Positions 5,591 through 6,567 of a DNA stretch of 6,567 bases are shown one piece after another. The notes beneath the pieces were generated by a model. The model ran no database searches. It was given only the letters and a program-made list of their open reading frames with translations, and had not been told where the DNA came from. This DNA is from Propionibacteriaceae bacterium (GTDB taxonomy: Bacteria; Actinomycetota; Actinomycetes; Propionibacteriales; Propionibacteriaceae), in assembly GCA_031260385.1 (NCBI GenBank), contig JAIRKB010000015.1, forward strand, positions 1-6,567, given 5' to 3'. The translations under genes and the position numbers were made by a program. The first letter of the stretch is position 1; each line of letters begins with the position of its first letter.

Positions 5591-6567
5591 CGGCGGTAAC
5601 GGCCGAGGAACTCGGTGGCGAAGGCGTCAAACTCGCCAGCGGTGATAGCCGCCCGAATGCGGTCGACTAGACGAATGTGGAAGCGCTCGTTGTGGATCGT
5701 CATCAGCGTGTAAAGCAGTAGCTCCTTGGACCGGGCGAGGTGGTGAAGGTAAGCCCGAGTGTGATTGAGACAGGTGTAGCAGTCACAGTCCTCCTCCAAC
5801 GGTGTGAAAGACCGCTTCGACGGCAAGGTGTCTACGTTATACCAGCCGTTGGCGGTGTAAGCGCGACCATTGCGGGCCGTACGAGAGGGGTTAACACAGT
5901 CAAAGGTGTCGGCCCCCGCTTCGATTGCCGCAAACAAATCCTCCGGTTCGGAGATGCCGAGCAGGTGTCGCGGCTTGTCCACCGGCAGTTCCTCATTGAC
6001 CCAACGACAGATCGTACCGAGGTTCTCTTTCTCAAGGGCCCCCCCGATTCCGAAACCATCAAAAGCTTGGCCATCGACCTCGGCGTTCGCCAGATCCCGG
6101 GCCGCCTTCCGCCGCAGATCCTCATACTGGGCCCCCTGCACCACCCCAAATAAGGCTTGGTACGGCTTGTACGCCCGCTCCTCGGTCAGCCGCCGATGCT
6201 CCGCCAGGCAGCGCTCCGCCCAAGCGTACGTCCGCTCCAGCGACCGCTCCTGATAAGCACGCGTATTCATTAAGGTCGTACACTCATCAAACGCAAACAT
6301 AATGTCCGCCCCCAATTGATGCTGGATCTGCATCGAAACCTCCGGCGTAAACCGATGTTTCGACCCATCCCGATAAGACCGAAAATTCACCCCATCATCA
6401 TCAACCAGCGCCAACCGATCTTTCCCCTTAGCGATCACGTCATCAGCCGCCAAATCCGCCGTCGACATCGCCAAAACCTTCTTAAACCCCGCCCCCGGCC
6501 TACGCACCGGAAAGCCGCCCGAGGCCGGCCCCGTCGGCCCCGACCCCCCCAGACACCGGCCCGCCCG
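5587..6567 (-). CDS. tgt: tRNA-guanine transglycosylase (Tgt), 5' end beyond window
   Basis: Cytoplasmic enzyme that exchanges the wobble guanine of GUN-anticodon tRNAs for a queuosine precursor (preQ1 or queuine). The frame is open to the right edge: 326 residues are visible and about 75-100 N-terminal residues are missing. A GTG at 6507 is only an internal valine. Numbered from that GTG, motifs are: GVNFRSYRDGSKHRFTPE (39-56), FDECT (73-77), VVQG (122-125), GGALEKENLG (155-164), the nucleophile Asp203 in FDCVNPSRTARNG, and the zinc site C241-x-C243-x2-C246-x25-H272, perfectly spaced. The C-terminus GRYRR is typical. Oddities: the substrate loop GGALEKE replaces the usual GGLAVGE of proteobacterial Tgt; the conserved TDSGGFQVFSL region at the edge reads as G-P-A-S-G-G-F-P-V-R-R-P; and wobble composition changes strongly along the gene. 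Whether the gene is intact cannot be settled from this edge. Its stop overlaps that of the convergent surface-protein gene and no terminator separates them. Confidence 0.93.
   Translation of the reverse strand, partial: RAGRCLGGSGPTGPASGGFPVRRPGAGFKKVLAMSTADLAADDVIAKGKDRLALVDDDGVNFRSYRDGSKHRFTPEVSMQIQHQLGADIMFAFDECTTLMNTRAYQERSLERTYAWAERCLAEHRRLTEERAYKPYQALFGVVQGAQYEDLRRKAARDLANAEVDGQAFDGFGIGGALEKENLGTICRWVNEELPVDKPRHLLGISEPEDLFAAIEAGADTFDCVNPSRTARNGRAYTANGWYNVDTLPSKRSFTPLEEDCDCYTCLNHTRAYLHHLARSKELLLYTLMTIHNERFHIRLVDRIRAAITAGEFDAFATEFLGRYRR

Noticed and set aside
6505..6507. GTG as the true start of tgt
   Set aside because: It falls inside the conserved SGGFQV motif as the family valine, and the frame continues upstream to the window edge.

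Overview
The window reads like a short piece of a moderately high-GC Gram-positive chromosome. The best fit is Actinomycetota, perhaps near Actinomycetaceae or Bifidobacteriaceae. The reasons are a lipoprotein-anchored peptide-binding protein, a secreted protein with a single C-terminal membrane anchor, purine-rich ribosome sites, GC-rich wobble positions in most genes, and a Tgt whose motifs match the actinobacterial form as I recall it. The lineage is an inference; there is no rRNA or other marker gene.

Left half, minus strand: three genes of a peptide/oligopeptide ABC importer, in transcription order. First is a family-5 substrate-binding lipoprotein (3712 to 2141), then an inter-gene hairpin (2093-2123), a DppB/OppB-type permease (2058 to 1018), and a DppC/OppC-type permease (from 1018, running off the left edge). 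The two permease genes overlap by one base (TAATG). The ATPase genes such an importer needs are not in view and would lie beyond the left edge. The last 64 bases at that edge hold two imperfect 31-bp repeat units that the permease frame reads through.

Middle: a 255-bp divergent intergenic region (3713-3967) separates the importer operon from a plus-strand gene. It holds three 11-bp-spaced GTTA direct repeats, a small palindrome and small leader stems. No convincing -35/-10 pair was found.

Right half: the plus-strand gene (3968-5590) encodes a 540-residue exported, membrane-anchored surface protein. Its ectodomain appears to be a duplicated pair of Ig-like modules (A-B-A-B), each with two cysteines, followed by an acidic VDD repeat linker and a C-terminal transmembrane helix. 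It ends tail-to-tail with tgt (tRNA-guanine transglycosylase, minus strand), and the two stop codons overlap. tgt runs off the right edge without its N-terminus. Its zinc site and nucleophile are intact, but the conserved TDSGGFQ region at the extreme edge is corrupted in a way that looks like end-of-contig sequencing error.

The repeat at one edge and the degraded sequence at the other suggest this window may be a complete small contig. I do not see a clear new defence or mobile system. The most unusual items are the surface protein, the tgt edge and composition anomalies, and the 11-bp repeat array.
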